Positions 40,036-48,331 of a DNA stretch of 64,000 nt are shown here, one piece after another (within the stretch, counting starts at the first letter, position 1; the number at the start of each line of letters is the position of its first letter). The notes below the pieces were generated by a model. That model ran no database searches. It saw nothing but the letters and a program-made list of their open reading frames with translations, and had not been told where the DNA came from. The position numbers were made by a program, and so were the translations under genes. This DNA comes from Streptomyces sp. NBC_00237 (GTDB lineage Bacteria; Actinomycetota; Actinomycetes; Streptomycetales; Streptomycetaceae): NCBI RefSeq assembly GCF_026342435.1, contig NZ_JAPEMT010000002.1, forward strand, positions 930,001 through 994,000. The letters run 5' to 3'.

Positions 40036-42168
40036 ATGCAGGTCTGGCCGGGAGAGGCTTACCCCCTGGGCGCCACGTACGACGGCGCCGGAACGAACTT
40101 CGCGGTCTTCTCGGAGGCCGCCGAGCGCATCGAGCTGTGTCTGCTGCACGACGACGGTTCGGAGACCGCCGTCGAGCTGCGGGAGTCCGACGCGTTCGTA
40201 CGGCACGCCTACCTGCCCGGCATCATGCCGGGCCAGCGCTACGGCTACCGCGTCCACGGCCCGTACGAGCCCGCCCGGGGGCTGCGCTCGAACTCGGCGA
40301 AGCTCCTGCTGGACCCGTACGCGAAGGCGATCAGCGGGGAGATCGAGTGGGGCGAGGCGGTGTACGGCTACCACTTCGGGAAGCCGGACTCGCGCAACGA
40401 CCAGGACTCCGCGCCGCACACCATGACGTCGGTGGTGGTGAACCCGTACTTCGACTGGGGCGACGACCGGCCGCCCCGGACGGCGTACCACCACACCATC
40501 CTCTACGAGGCGCACGTCAAGGGCCTCACGATGCTGCACCCGGACCTCCCGGACGAGCTGCGCGGTTCGTACGGCGCCCTGGCGCATCCGGCGATCATCG
40601 ACCACCTGGTGGAGCTGGGGGTGACCGCGCTGGAGCTGATGCCGGTGCACCAGTTCGTGAACGACCACCGGCTGGTCGACGCGGGCATGAACAACTACTG
40701 GGGCTACAACACGATCGGCTTCTTCGCCCCGCACAACAGCTACGCGTCCTGGGGCGACCGAGGCGAGCAGGTGCTGGAGTTCAAGACGGCGGTCAAGGCG
40801 CTGCACGAGGCGGGCATCGAGGTCATCCTCGACGTGGTCTACAACCACACGGCGGAGGGCAACCACCTGGGGCCCACACTGTCGTTCCGGGGCCTGGACA
40901 ACGCCTCGTACTACCGGCTGGCGGACGACCCGAAGTACTACATGGACACCACCGGCACCGGGAACTCGCTGCTGATGCGCTCCCCCCACGTGCTCCAGCT
41001 GATCATGGACTCGCTGCGGTACTGGGTGACCGAGATGCGGGTGGACGGGTTCCGCTTCGACCTCGCGGCGACCCTCGCCCGGCAGTTCCACGAGGTGGAC
41101 CGGCTGTCGTCGTTCTTCGACCTGGTGCAGCAGGACCCGGTCGTCAGCCAGGTGAAGCTGATCGCGGAGCCGTGGGACGTCGGCGAGGGCGGCTACCAGG
41201 TGGGCAACTTCCCGCCGCTGTGGACGGAGTGGAACGGCAAGTACCGCGACACCGTACGGGACATGTGGCGGGGCGAGCCGCAGACGATAGCGGAGTTCGC
41301 GGGCCGCCTGACGGGGTCCTCGGACCTCTACCAGGACGACGGGCGGCGGCCGCTCGCCTCCATCAACTTCACCACCTGCCACGACGGGTTCACCCTGCAC
41401 GACCTGGTGGCGTACAACGACAAGCACAACACCGCCAACGGCGAGGGCAACCGGGACGGCGAGAGCCACAACCGGTCCTGGAACTGCGGTGCGGAGGGCC
41501 CCACCGACGACGGCGAGGTCCTGGCCCTGCGACAGCGGCAGATGCGCAACTTCGTGGCGACGCTGATGCTGTCCCAGGGGGTGCCGATGCTGAGCCACGG
41601 CGACGAGTTCGCCCGCACCCAGCACGGCAACAACAATGCCTACTGCCAGGACAACGAACTGTCCTGGGTGCCCTGGCCGGGGCCGGACGCCGACGGCAAC
41701 AAGACGGAGGACGGCACCCTTCTGCTGTTCACCCGCGCCATGGTGGCGCTCAGGCGCGAGCATCCGGTGTTCCGGCGCAGGCGCTTCTTCCACGGGCGTC
41801 CGGTGCGCGGCACGCAGGACGAGCTCTCCGACATCGCGTGGTTCACCCCGGAGGGCGAGGAGATGACGCAGGAGGACTGGGAGGCCGCGCACGCCAAGGC
41901 GATCACGGTGTTCCTCAACGGGGAGGCGATCTCGGAGCCGGGCCCGCGCGGGGAGCGGATCACGGACGATTCCTTCCTGCTGATGTTCAACGCCAGTGCC
42001 GAGACCCTCGAATTCCGTGTTCCGCAGGACCACGGGGAGCAGTGGGAGGTCGTGGTGGACACCGCGCGGGAGGACGGGGTGCCGCCCGGCACCGGCGCGA
42101 AGGTCGACAAGGGCGAGCACCTCACGCTGATCGGCCGCTGCCTGACGGTGCTTCAGCGCCCCGCGTGA
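40036..42168 (+). CDS. glgX: glycogen debranching enzyme (isoamylase type)
   Basis: A 710-residue GH13 enzyme that cleaves alpha-1,6 branches of glycogen-derived dextrins. An N-terminal CBM48-like domain (residues ~10-120: MQVWPGEAYPLGATYDGAGT) precedes the barrel. Catalytic regions are VILDVVYNHTAEGN, MRVDGFRFDLAATLAR (nucleophile Asp), KLIAEPWDVGEGGYQVG (acid/base Glu) and NFTTCHDGFTLHDLV. ATG at 40036 has GGAAGAG eight bases upstream. With treY and treZ nearby this makes the TreXYZ route from glycogen to trehalose. Its last 47 bp overlap the convergent MFS gene. Confidence 0.93.
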   Translation: MQVWPGEAYPLGATYDGAGTNFAVFSEAAERIELCLLHDDGSETAVELRESDAFVRHAYLPGIMPGQRYGYRVHGPYEPARGLRSNSAKLLLDPYAKAISGEIEWGEAVYGYHFGKPDSRNDQDSAPHTMTSVVVNPYFDWGDDRPPRTAYHHTILYEAHVKGLTMLHPDLPDELRGSYGALAHPAIIDHLVELGVTALELMPVHQFVNDHRLVDAGMNNYWGYNTIGFFAPHNSYASWGDRGEQVLEFKTAVKALHEAGIEVILDVVYNHTAEGNHLGPTLSFRGLDNASYYRLADDPKYYMDTTGTGNSLLMRSPHVLQLIMDSLRYWVTEMRVDGFRFDLAATLARQFHEVDRLSSFFDLVQQDPVVSQVKLIAEPWDVGEGGYQVGNFPPLWTEWNGKYRDTVRDMWRGEPQTIAEFAGRLTGSSDLYQDDGRRPLASINFTTCHDGFTLHDLVAYNDKHNTANGEGNRDGESHNRSWNCGAEGPTDDGEVLALRQRQMRNFVATLMLSQGVPMLSHGDEFARTQHGNNNAYCQDNELSWVPWPGPDADGNKTEDGTLLLFTRAMVALRREHPVFRRRRFFHGRPVRGTQDELSDIAWFTPEGEEMTQEDWEAAHAKAITVFLNGEAISEPGPRGERITDDSFLLMFNASAETLEFRVPQDHGEQWEVVVDTAREDGVPPGTGAKVDKGEHLTLIGRCLTVLQRPA

Positions 42169-43435
42169 CGGCTCCCCGCGCTGCGGTGCGCACCCGGCCG
42201 GTCCGGGGGCGCACCGCCCAGGAGAGGGCCGCGCACAGGACCGCCGCGCCGAGCACCACGGCGAAGGCGGCGGGCGGGCCGCTGGACTCGGCGAGCCGGC
42301 CGGAGAGCGCCAGGGCGAGGGCCTGACCGCCGACGATGCCGCTCATGAGGTACGCCATCGACTCGGCGAGCCTGGTGGCGGGCACGACGCGCTCGGTCAG
42401 CCCGAAGATCGTGATCATGTTGGGGGCGAGCGCGACGCCCAGGACGACCACGGCGACGTACAGCGGCCACAGCTGCGACACGAACAGGAGCGGCACCGAG
42501 AGCACCACCAGGGCCGCGGTGGCGATGCGCCAGCGGGTGCTCAGGGCGACGCTCGCGGGGACGGCGGCCATGGAGAACCCGGCGACGGCGCTCATGACGC
42601 CCATGGCGGCGTAGACCAGCCCCGCCTGCTCCGGCGTCCCGAGGTCCTCGGTGAGGGCGGTGATGCCCGCCTGGGACGCGCCGAACATGGCGCCCTGGAG
42701 GGCCATCGCGAGGCGCAGGGCGTACACCGAACCAGGCAGCCTCGTACGTTCGCCCGACGGGGTGCGCGCGGCGGGACGTAGCAGGGACGCCGTCGGATGC
42801 AGGGCGAACCACGTACCGCATACGGCGAGGAGTCCTGCGGCGGCGAGCAGTGCGGCGGCGGGGTGCGCGACGGCGACGGCGAGGCCCACGAGGGCGGGTC
42901 CCAGGACGAAGGTGACCTCGTCGAGGGTGCCCTCGAAGGAGAGCACCGTGCCGATGAGGCGCTCGTCGGCGTCCTCGCGACGGGCGAGCGCCAGGGTGCG
43001 GGTGCGCGACATCGGGCCGATCTGCGGCACGGACGCGCCCGCGACCACGGCGATCAGGGCGAGCGTCAGGGTGTCCGGGCGGGCGAGCGAGGCGAGCACC
43101 AGGGCGGTCACGGCGACGGCGTTGAGGAGGGTCGCGGATAGCACCACGACGCGCTGTCCGCGCCGGTCGGCGGCCCTGCCGAGCAGGGGTCCGCCGACGG
43201 TCTGTCCGGCCGCCAGGGCGCCGCCCACGAGTCCGGCGGTGGTCAGGCTGCCGCTGGTCTCGGCGACCAGCAGGAGGGTTCCCAACTGGCACATGGCCAG
43301 GGGCAGCCTGCCGAGGAAGGACACCAGGGGCAGTACAGGGCCGGTGAGCGCCATCGCCTCTTGATAGCTCTTCCGGTACGTCCGCAGAGCACCTGAACCT
43401 TCCCTCTTCTTCGGTGACTTGTTCATGGAAGCCAT
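42122..43435 (-). CDS. MFS transporter
   Basis: A 437-residue, 12-helix major facilitator superfamily transporter. The loop 2-3 motif is GGPLLGRAADRRGQRVVVL, and the first 30 residues are charged and cytoplasmic. LSFEGTLDEVTFVLGPALVGL in the fifth helix region resembles antiporter motif C. The substrate is unknown. ATG at 43435; ATG at 43426 (MNKSPKK) is also possible. Convergent with glgX (47-bp overlap) and divergent from treY. Confidence 0.88.
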   Translation of the reverse strand: MASMNKSPKKREGSGALRTYRKSYQEAMALTGPVLPLVSFLGRLPLAMCQLGTLLLVAETSGSLTTAGLVGGALAAGQTVGGPLLGRAADRRGQRVVVLSATLLNAVAVTALVLASLARPDTLTLALIAVVAGASVPQIGPMSRTRTLALARREDADERLIGTVLSFEGTLDEVTFVLGPALVGLAVAVAHPAAALLAAAGLLAVCGTWFALHPTASLLRPAARTPSGERTRLPGSVYALRLAMALQGAMFGASQAGITALTEDLGTPEQAGLVYAAMGVMSAVAGFSMAAVPASVALSTRWRIATAALVVLSVPLLFVSQLWPLYVAVVVLGVALAPNMITIFGLTERVVPATRLAESMAYLMSGIVGGQALALALSGRLAESSGPPAAFAVVLGAAVLCAALSWAVRPRTGRVRTAARGAVTRGAEAPSGSGRSA

Positions 43436-43516
43436 CAGGAGAAATTAGCTCCGTGCCCGCGAGCGGACGCATGGGCCGATGACACAGAAGCCCCGAATGC
43501 GGGTACGTACGTTCGC

Positions 43517-45940
43517 ATGACGCCGACCTCCACCTACCGCCTTCAGCTGCAGCCCGACTTCCCCTTCTCGGCCGCCGAGGAAGCGGTGCCGTACCTGGCC
43601 GCCCTCGGGGTCTCGCACCTGCACCTGTCGCCGGTGCTGGAAGCAGTGCCCGGATCCCTGCACGGGTACGACGTGGTGGACCACGCGCGCGTGCGCGAAG
43701 AGCTGGGCGGCGAGGAGGGCCTGCGGGCGCTCTCCCGCACGGCCCGCGCGCACGGGCTCGGCCTGGTCCTGGACATCGTGCCCAACCACATGGCCGTGCC
43801 CGCGCCCGAGCACCTCAACGCGCCGCTGTGGGAGGTGCTCAGGGAGGGTCCGGCCTCCCGTTGCGCGAGCTGGTTCGACCTGGACTGGGAGGGCGGCGGC
43901 GGCAAGCTCCTGCTCCCCGTCCTGGGCGGCAGGCTCGGCGAGGAGATCGGGCACCTCCGGGTGGAGGGCGGGGTGCTGCGCTACTTCGACCACGCCTTCC
44001 CGCTGCGCGAGGGCACCGAGAAGCTTCCTCTGCCGGAGCTGCTCGACGCCCAGTGGTACCGGCTCGCCTGGTGGCGGCTGGCCCGCACGGAGCTCAACTA
44101 CCGCCGCTTCTTCACCATCTCGGACCTCATCGGTGTGCGGGTCGAGGATCCCGAGGTGTTCGCCGCCTCGCACGCGAAGATCCTCCAGCTGGTGCGCGAG
44201 GGCGTCGTCGAGGGCCTGCGGATCGATCACCCGGACGGGCTGGCCGCGCCCGGCGACTACCTGCGACGGCTGGCGGACGCGACGGAGGCGGGCCGCGAGA
44301 GCGCGGAGGGCCAGGAGGAGCCGGAGAGCCCGGTGTGGACGGTGGTCGAGAAGATCCTCACCGGCGACGAGCGGCTGCCCGCCGACTGGCCGGTCGCGGG
44401 GACGACCGGCTACGACGCCCTGCACCGGATCGACGGACTGTTCAACGATCCCACGGGGGCCGACGAACTCACCGAGCTGTACCGGGCGTTCGCCGACCCG
44501 CCCGGCGACCGGGGCGGCTACTGGGCGGCGACAGTGCGCCGCGCCGCCCACCGGGTCCTCGCCCACGAACTGGCCGCCGAGACCGGCTTCCTGGTGCGTG
44601 CGGCGGGACGCATCTGCGCCGCCGACCCCGCCCTGCGGGACCACGCTCCCTGGGCACTGCACAGTGCCCTGCACGAGCTGTTGGTACGGATGCCCGTCTA
44701 CCGCCCCTATGTGGCGGCGGGCGGCCCCACCCCCGAGGAGGCGGAGGCGACCCTGCCGCCGGAGGCGGTGCGCGAGGCGAAGGCGGCGTTCTCCGTGCCG
44801 GAGGAGGCCGCGGCGGTCGACGTCGTGCGCGAACTGGGGCTGGGGCGGCTGGGAGCGGGGCCCGACCACCAGGCTTTCTGCGTCAGGTTCGCGCAGACGG
44901 CGTCGGCGCTGCGCGCCAAGTCGGTGGAGGACACCGCGTTCTACCGCTACGCGCCGCTCCTCTCGGCGGCGGAGGTCGGCGGGGACCCGGGGCGGCCCGC
45001 CGTGTCCCCGGACGAGTTCCACGCGTTCTGTGCCCGCCTGGCCCGGGACTGGCCGGGCACCGGCACCGTACTGTCCACGCACGACACCAAGCGCAGCGCG
45101 GACGTACGGGCACGCCTGGCGGTGCTGACCGAGTGCCCGCAGCGGTGGGCGGGCCTGCTGCGGCGGTGGGCGCAGACGGCCGCGGCCCCGGACCCGCACG
45201 CCGCGTGGACGGCCTGGCAGACGGCTGCCGCCGTTCCCTACGCGGGACCGGACCGGCTGGTGCCCGCCCTGCTGAAGGCCGCCAGGGAGGCGGGGCTGCA
45301 CACGAGCTGGACGGAGCAGGACGCGGGCTACGAGCAGGCCCTGGAGGCGTTCGTACGGTCAGGGCCGTGCGGGACCGCACAGTACGAACTGTCGCTGTTC
45401 TCACGGGAGCTGGCGCCCCACACGAGGGCGAACGTGCTGGGCGCCACGCTGGTGCACCTGACGATGCCGGGGGTGCCGGAGCTGTACCAGGGCACCGAGC
45501 GGGAGTACCTGGCGCTGGTCGACCCGGACAACCGGCGTCCCGTCGCCTTCGACGCGCGCACCCTCGCGGAGGCCCCTGCGGGCGTCACCCTGTCGCAGGA
45601 GAAGCTGGCCCTGACGACGACCGCCCTGGCGTTGCGCCGGGAGCGGCCCGAGGTCTTCGGGGAGTGCGCGACGTACACCCCCCTGTCCGCCACGGGGCAG
45701 GCGGCCAGGCACTGTGTCGCGTTCACCCGCTCCGGGGAGACGGTGACCGTGGTGACCCGGCTGTCGCTGCGGCTGGCGGAGGCGGGTGGCTGGCGGGACA
45801 CCGTACTGACGCTGCCGGAGGGACGGTGGGCTGACCGGCTGCCGGGCGGGCGGGAGTTCGAGGGGGCGGTGCCTCTGGTGCGGCTGCTCGCGGAGCGGCC
45901 GGTGGCACTGTTGGTACGGGCGCCGGGTACAGCCACGTAG
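43517..45940 (+). CDS. treY: malto-oligosyltrehalose synthase
   Basis: An 807-residue GH13_26 enzyme that rearranges the reducing-end alpha-1,4 bond of maltodextrins to alpha-1,1, giving maltooligosyl trehalose. It starts at the family hallmark TSTYRLQLQPDFPFSAAEEAVPYLAALGVSHLHLSPV. Catalytic regions are LVLDIVPNHMAVPAPE, VEGLRIDHPDGLAAPGDYL (nucleophile Asp), VVEKILTGDERLP (Glu) and LSTHDTKRSADVRARLAVL. It ends with the usual beta-sandwich. Length is normal. Followed by an acidic-codon tandem repeat. Confidence 0.95.
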   Translation: MTPTSTYRLQLQPDFPFSAAEEAVPYLAALGVSHLHLSPVLEAVPGSLHGYDVVDHARVREELGGEEGLRALSRTARAHGLGLVLDIVPNHMAVPAPEHLNAPLWEVLREGPASRCASWFDLDWEGGGGKLLLPVLGGRLGEEIGHLRVEGGVLRYFDHAFPLREGTEKLPLPELLDAQWYRLAWWRLARTELNYRRFFTISDLIGVRVEDPEVFAASHAKILQLVREGVVEGLRIDHPDGLAAPGDYLRRLADATEAGRESAEGQEEPESPVWTVVEKILTGDERLPADWPVAGTTGYDALHRIDGLFNDPTGADELTELYRAFADPPGDRGGYWAATVRRAAHRVLAHELAAETGFLVRAAGRICAADPALRDHAPWALHSALHELLVRMPVYRPYVAAGGPTPEEAEATLPPEAVREAKAAFSVPEEAAAVDVVRELGLGRLGAGPDHQAFCVRFAQTASALRAKSVEDTAFYRYAPLLSAAEVGGDPGRPAVSPDEFHAFCARLARDWPGTGTVLSTHDTKRSADVRARLAVLTECPQRWAGLLRRWAQTAAAPDPHAAWTAWQTAAAVPYAGPDRLVPALLKAAREAGLHTSWTEQDAGYEQALEAFVRSGPCGTAQYELSLFSRELAPHTRANVLGATLVHLTMPGVPELYQGTEREYLALVDPDNRRPVAFDARTLAEAPAGVTLSQEKLALTTTALALRRERPEVFGECATYTPLSATGQAARHCVAFTRSGETVTVVTRLSLRLAEAGGWRDTVLTLPEGRWADRLPGGREFEGAVPLVRLLAERPVALLVRAPGTAT

Positions 45941-45995
45941 GAGTGCCGGGGTGCGGCCTCAGCGCCGTACGGGCGTCTCGTACGACGACGAGGAG

Positions 45996-46049
45996 GACGA
46001 CGAGGAGGGCCCGGCCGACGAGGACGACGACGAGGGCCCGGCCGACGGT
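45996..46049. repeat. 27-bp repeat after treY
   Basis: Two near-identical copies (45996-46022 and 46023-46049) built from GACGACGAGGAGGGCCCGGC-type sequence. It lies in the 162-bp convergent gap between treY and the SSI gene. In one plus-strand frame it would code Asp/Glu-rich peptide, but no gene is supported. Confidence 0.7.
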
Positions 46050-46102
46050 GGCGTGCCACGGATGGGTGGCGCACCACCGTGCCGTTCTGACAGCCAACCT
46101 TC

Positions 46103-46540
46103 CTACTGGCCGGCCAACGTGAAGACAAGCCCGGTGGACGCCTCCATGACACAGGCGTTGGGGTAGTTCTTGGCGAACACCATGCGGCGGCCGTCCCACC
46201 TGCCGTACGCCATGGCCGTCACCGGCTTGTAGATCATCGGGCAGGCGACGTCGGCGCGCTTGATCCTCGCGATGTCCCCGTCGACGGCGGCGAGCTGCTT
46301 GCAGGCGTTCTTCGCGTTCGGGTGGCCCGAGTTCTTCGCGGGCGGACACGTCAGCAGGGTGCCCGACAATTCGCTGACGACGTCCTCGCCCTGGATCACC
46401 GCGAGGTACATCCAGTTGTCCGGGTGCGCCTCCCGCGCGGTGGCCTGCTGGGCGGTCGCGCCGCCCGCCGAGGCGAGGAGGGCGGCGGTCGCGGCGGTCG
46501 CGACGAGGGTCTGGCGCACTGCGCTTCGTACTGCCGACAT
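46103..46540 (-). CDS. SSI family (Streptomyces subtilisin inhibitor) protease inhibitor
   Basis: A 145-residue secreted inhibitor, with a signal peptide to about residue 30 (ASAGGATA) and a mature part of about 113 residues. The four SSI cysteines are Cys65, Cys80, Cys100 and Cys130, giving the two known disulfides. The reactive loop reads CPMIYKPV, so P1 is Met102 by analogy with SSI (CPMVYDPV), which suits subtilisin-type targets. Ends VMEASTGLVFTLAGQ, near the family pattern. ATG at 46540. Convergent with treY. Confidence 0.93.
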   Translation of the reverse strand: MSAVRSAVRQTLVATAATAALLASAGGATAQQATAREAHPDNWMYLAVIQGEDVVSELSGTLLTCPPAKNSGHPNAKNACKQLAAVDGDIARIKRADVACPMIYKPVTAMAYGRWDGRRMVFAKNYPNACVMEASTGLVFTLAGQ

Positions 46541-46662
46541 GGGCGTCACCGTTCTGTGCACGGGTGCGCGCGGACGGTCGTCCGCGCCGGTGCGTGCATC
46601 GGCACGGGGGCGGCCCGCGTTGACTCGTACTGGGCCGAACGGCCCACAGGAGCAGTCCCGCC

Positions 46663-47211
46663 TCAGGTCGCCGAGAGCCGGAAGGACATACGGCCGAAGC
46701 TGACCTGATCGCCGTCGTTGACGACCGCCGTGCCCGTCACCCGACGGCCGTTGACACAGGTGCCGTTGGTCGAGCCGAGGTCACGGAGAATCCACAGACC
46801 GCCCTGCCGGAGCAGTTCCGCATGCCGCCGGGAGACGGTCTCGTGGCTGAGCCGCAGCCCGTTGCCGATGTCCCGGCCGATCAGCAGCGGGGTGGGCCCG
46901 GGGGTGGGCAGCAGCAGTTTCGGCAGCCGTTCGGTCGTCCAGGCCCTGCGCAGCCGCACGGTGAAGGCGGAGGCGCGGCTCACCGCGCCGAACATCCGGC
47001 GGGCCCAGCGGCCGTCGGTGTCCAGGTCGGAGGTGAGCATCGCGAGGTCGGCGGACTGCCGGGCGGCGAGGGCCAGTTCCATCCGCTGGAGGAAGGTCTC
47101 GTGGGAGAGCTTGCCCTGGGCGGCGCCCTCGCGGAGCTGGGCCAGCGCACGGTCCCGTTCGGCGTCGGAGAGCCGCGCCGGGTAGGTGTGGGGCTCGTAG
47201 GGGGGCGTCAC
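46663..47211 (-). CDS. DUF1707 and FHA domain protein
   Basis: A 182-residue protein. Residues ~10-60 are a DUF1707 domain (ARLSDAERDRALAQLREGAAQGKLSHETFLQRMELALAARQSADLAMLTSDL). Residues ~105-180 are an FHA phosphothreonine-binding domain with IGRD, LSHETVSRRHAELL and DLGSTNGTCVNG. It probably binds a phosphorylated partner of a Ser/Thr kinase pathway; no kinase is in the window. Start is uncertain: GTG at 47211 matches the usual N-terminus (PPYEPHTYPARLSDAE); ATG at 47268 and GTG at 47277 are upstream options. Confidence 0.85.
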   Translation of the reverse strand: MTPPYEPHTYPARLSDAERDRALAQLREGAAQGKLSHETFLQRMELALAARQSADLAMLTSDLDTDGRWARRMFGAVSRASAFTVRLRRAWTTERLPKLLLPTPGPTPLLIGRDIGNGLRLSHETVSRRHAELLRQGGLWILRDLGSTNGTCVNGRRVTGTAVVNDGDQVSFGRMSFRLSAT

Positions 47212-47324
47212 AGGAGGATTGTCGGGCCGAGGTGCCCGAGGTGTCCAGCAGGCCGGGGATTCTGGCATCGTGCACACATCAAAACCGTACTGATCTGCGA
47301 CAACACTCTGCTCAAGGAGCGCTT

Positions 47325-48269
47325 TTGTCCGTAATACTCCGTCCCCTCGCAGGCCCCGAAGAGCTCGGACTGTTCCTCGGGCTCACCTACTCGCTCGACC
47401 ACGAACTGGCCGACGACCTCGCCGGAGGCCGTCGACTGCCCTCGTGGATGTGGGTCGCCGAGCGCGGGGGCCGGGTGCTGGCCAGGGTCGCCTGGTGGAC
47501 CGGGCAGCCCGGGGGCGCGCCGCAGGCTCTGGACTTCTTCGATCTGGACGACACGCTTCCGGAGCCGGAGCGCTCCGGCGTCGGGGCGGAGCTGCTGAAG
47601 CGGGCGGCGGCGGCCGTGCTGCCCGATGAGGTGTCCGCGTGGCCGGAGTACGGCCGCTTCGTACCCGGCGACTGGCACGAGGACGACGCCGTACGGGGCG
47701 CCGTCGAGGCCCGCATGAAGATCCTGGAGGCGACCGGGGCCCGGCTGCTGGTGGAACGCCTGCGGCTGGAGTGGCGTCCGGGGACGCCGGTCGCCGAGCC
47801 GTCGGGGCGGCTGGCCTTCCGGCCCGTGAAGGACCGCGAGGATCTGGTGGCGCTGATGACACCGGTGCTGGAGGGCACCCTCGACGCGCACGGCCAGGCC
47901 GACCTGGCGGGCGGGCTGAGCCCGCGCGAGGCCGCCGAACTGCACTACGACGAGGAGTTCGCGCACTTCACGACACCACGGAGCTGGTGGCGCGTCGCCG
48001 AACTCGCCGAGGGCGGCGCACCGGTGGGCTTCGTCGTCCCGGCCCGCAACAACTACCACCCGATCATCGCCTACATCGGGGTACTGCCCGCCCACCGGGG
48101 CAACGGTTACATCGACGAGATCCTCGCCGAGGGCACCCGTGTGCTCGCCGCCGAGGACGTGCCGCGCATCCGCGCCGCGACGGATCTCGGCAACGTACCG
48201 ATGGCCGGGGCGTTCGCCCGCGCCGGTTACGTCACCTTCGAACGGGCACTCAATATGACCTGGGGCTGA
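47325..48269 (+). CDS. GNAT family N-acetyltransferase
   Basis: A 314-residue protein with two GNAT-like halves, of which the C-terminal one is clear: VGFVVPARNNYHPIIAYIGVLPAHRGNGYIDEILAEGTRVL (acetyl-CoA motif) followed by ATDLGNVPMAGAFARAGYVTFERALNMTW. The substrate is unknown. The start is a TTG at 47325, placed 5 bases after AAGGAG; no ATG or GTG with a ribosome site is near. Divergent from the FHA gene and 62 bp upstream of treZ, so the two may be co-transcribed. Confidence 0.8.
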   Translation: MSVILRPLAGPEELGLFLGLTYSLDHELADDLAGGRRLPSWMWVAERGGRVLARVAWWTGQPGGAPQALDFFDLDDTLPEPERSGVGAELLKRAAAAVLPDEVSAWPEYGRFVPGDWHEDDAVRGAVEARMKILEATGARLLVERLRLEWRPGTPVAEPSGRLAFRPVKDREDLVALMTPVLEGTLDAHGQADLAGGLSPREAAELHYDEEFAHFTTPRSWWRVAELAEGGAPVGFVVPARNNYHPIIAYIGVLPAHRGNGYIDEILAEGTRVLAAEDVPRIRAATDLGNVPMAGAFARAGYVTFERALNMTWG

Positions 48270-48331
48270 CCGAGCTCTCCCCCGGGCAGAGCCGTCCCCG
48301 TGCAGAGCTCGCCGACGAAGAGGGGCCGTCA

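Noticed and set aside
45951..46166. Plus-strand 71-residue acidic open frame after treY
   Set aside because: It is built mostly from the 27-bp repeat and then runs antisense into the SSI gene; no ribosome site or homology.
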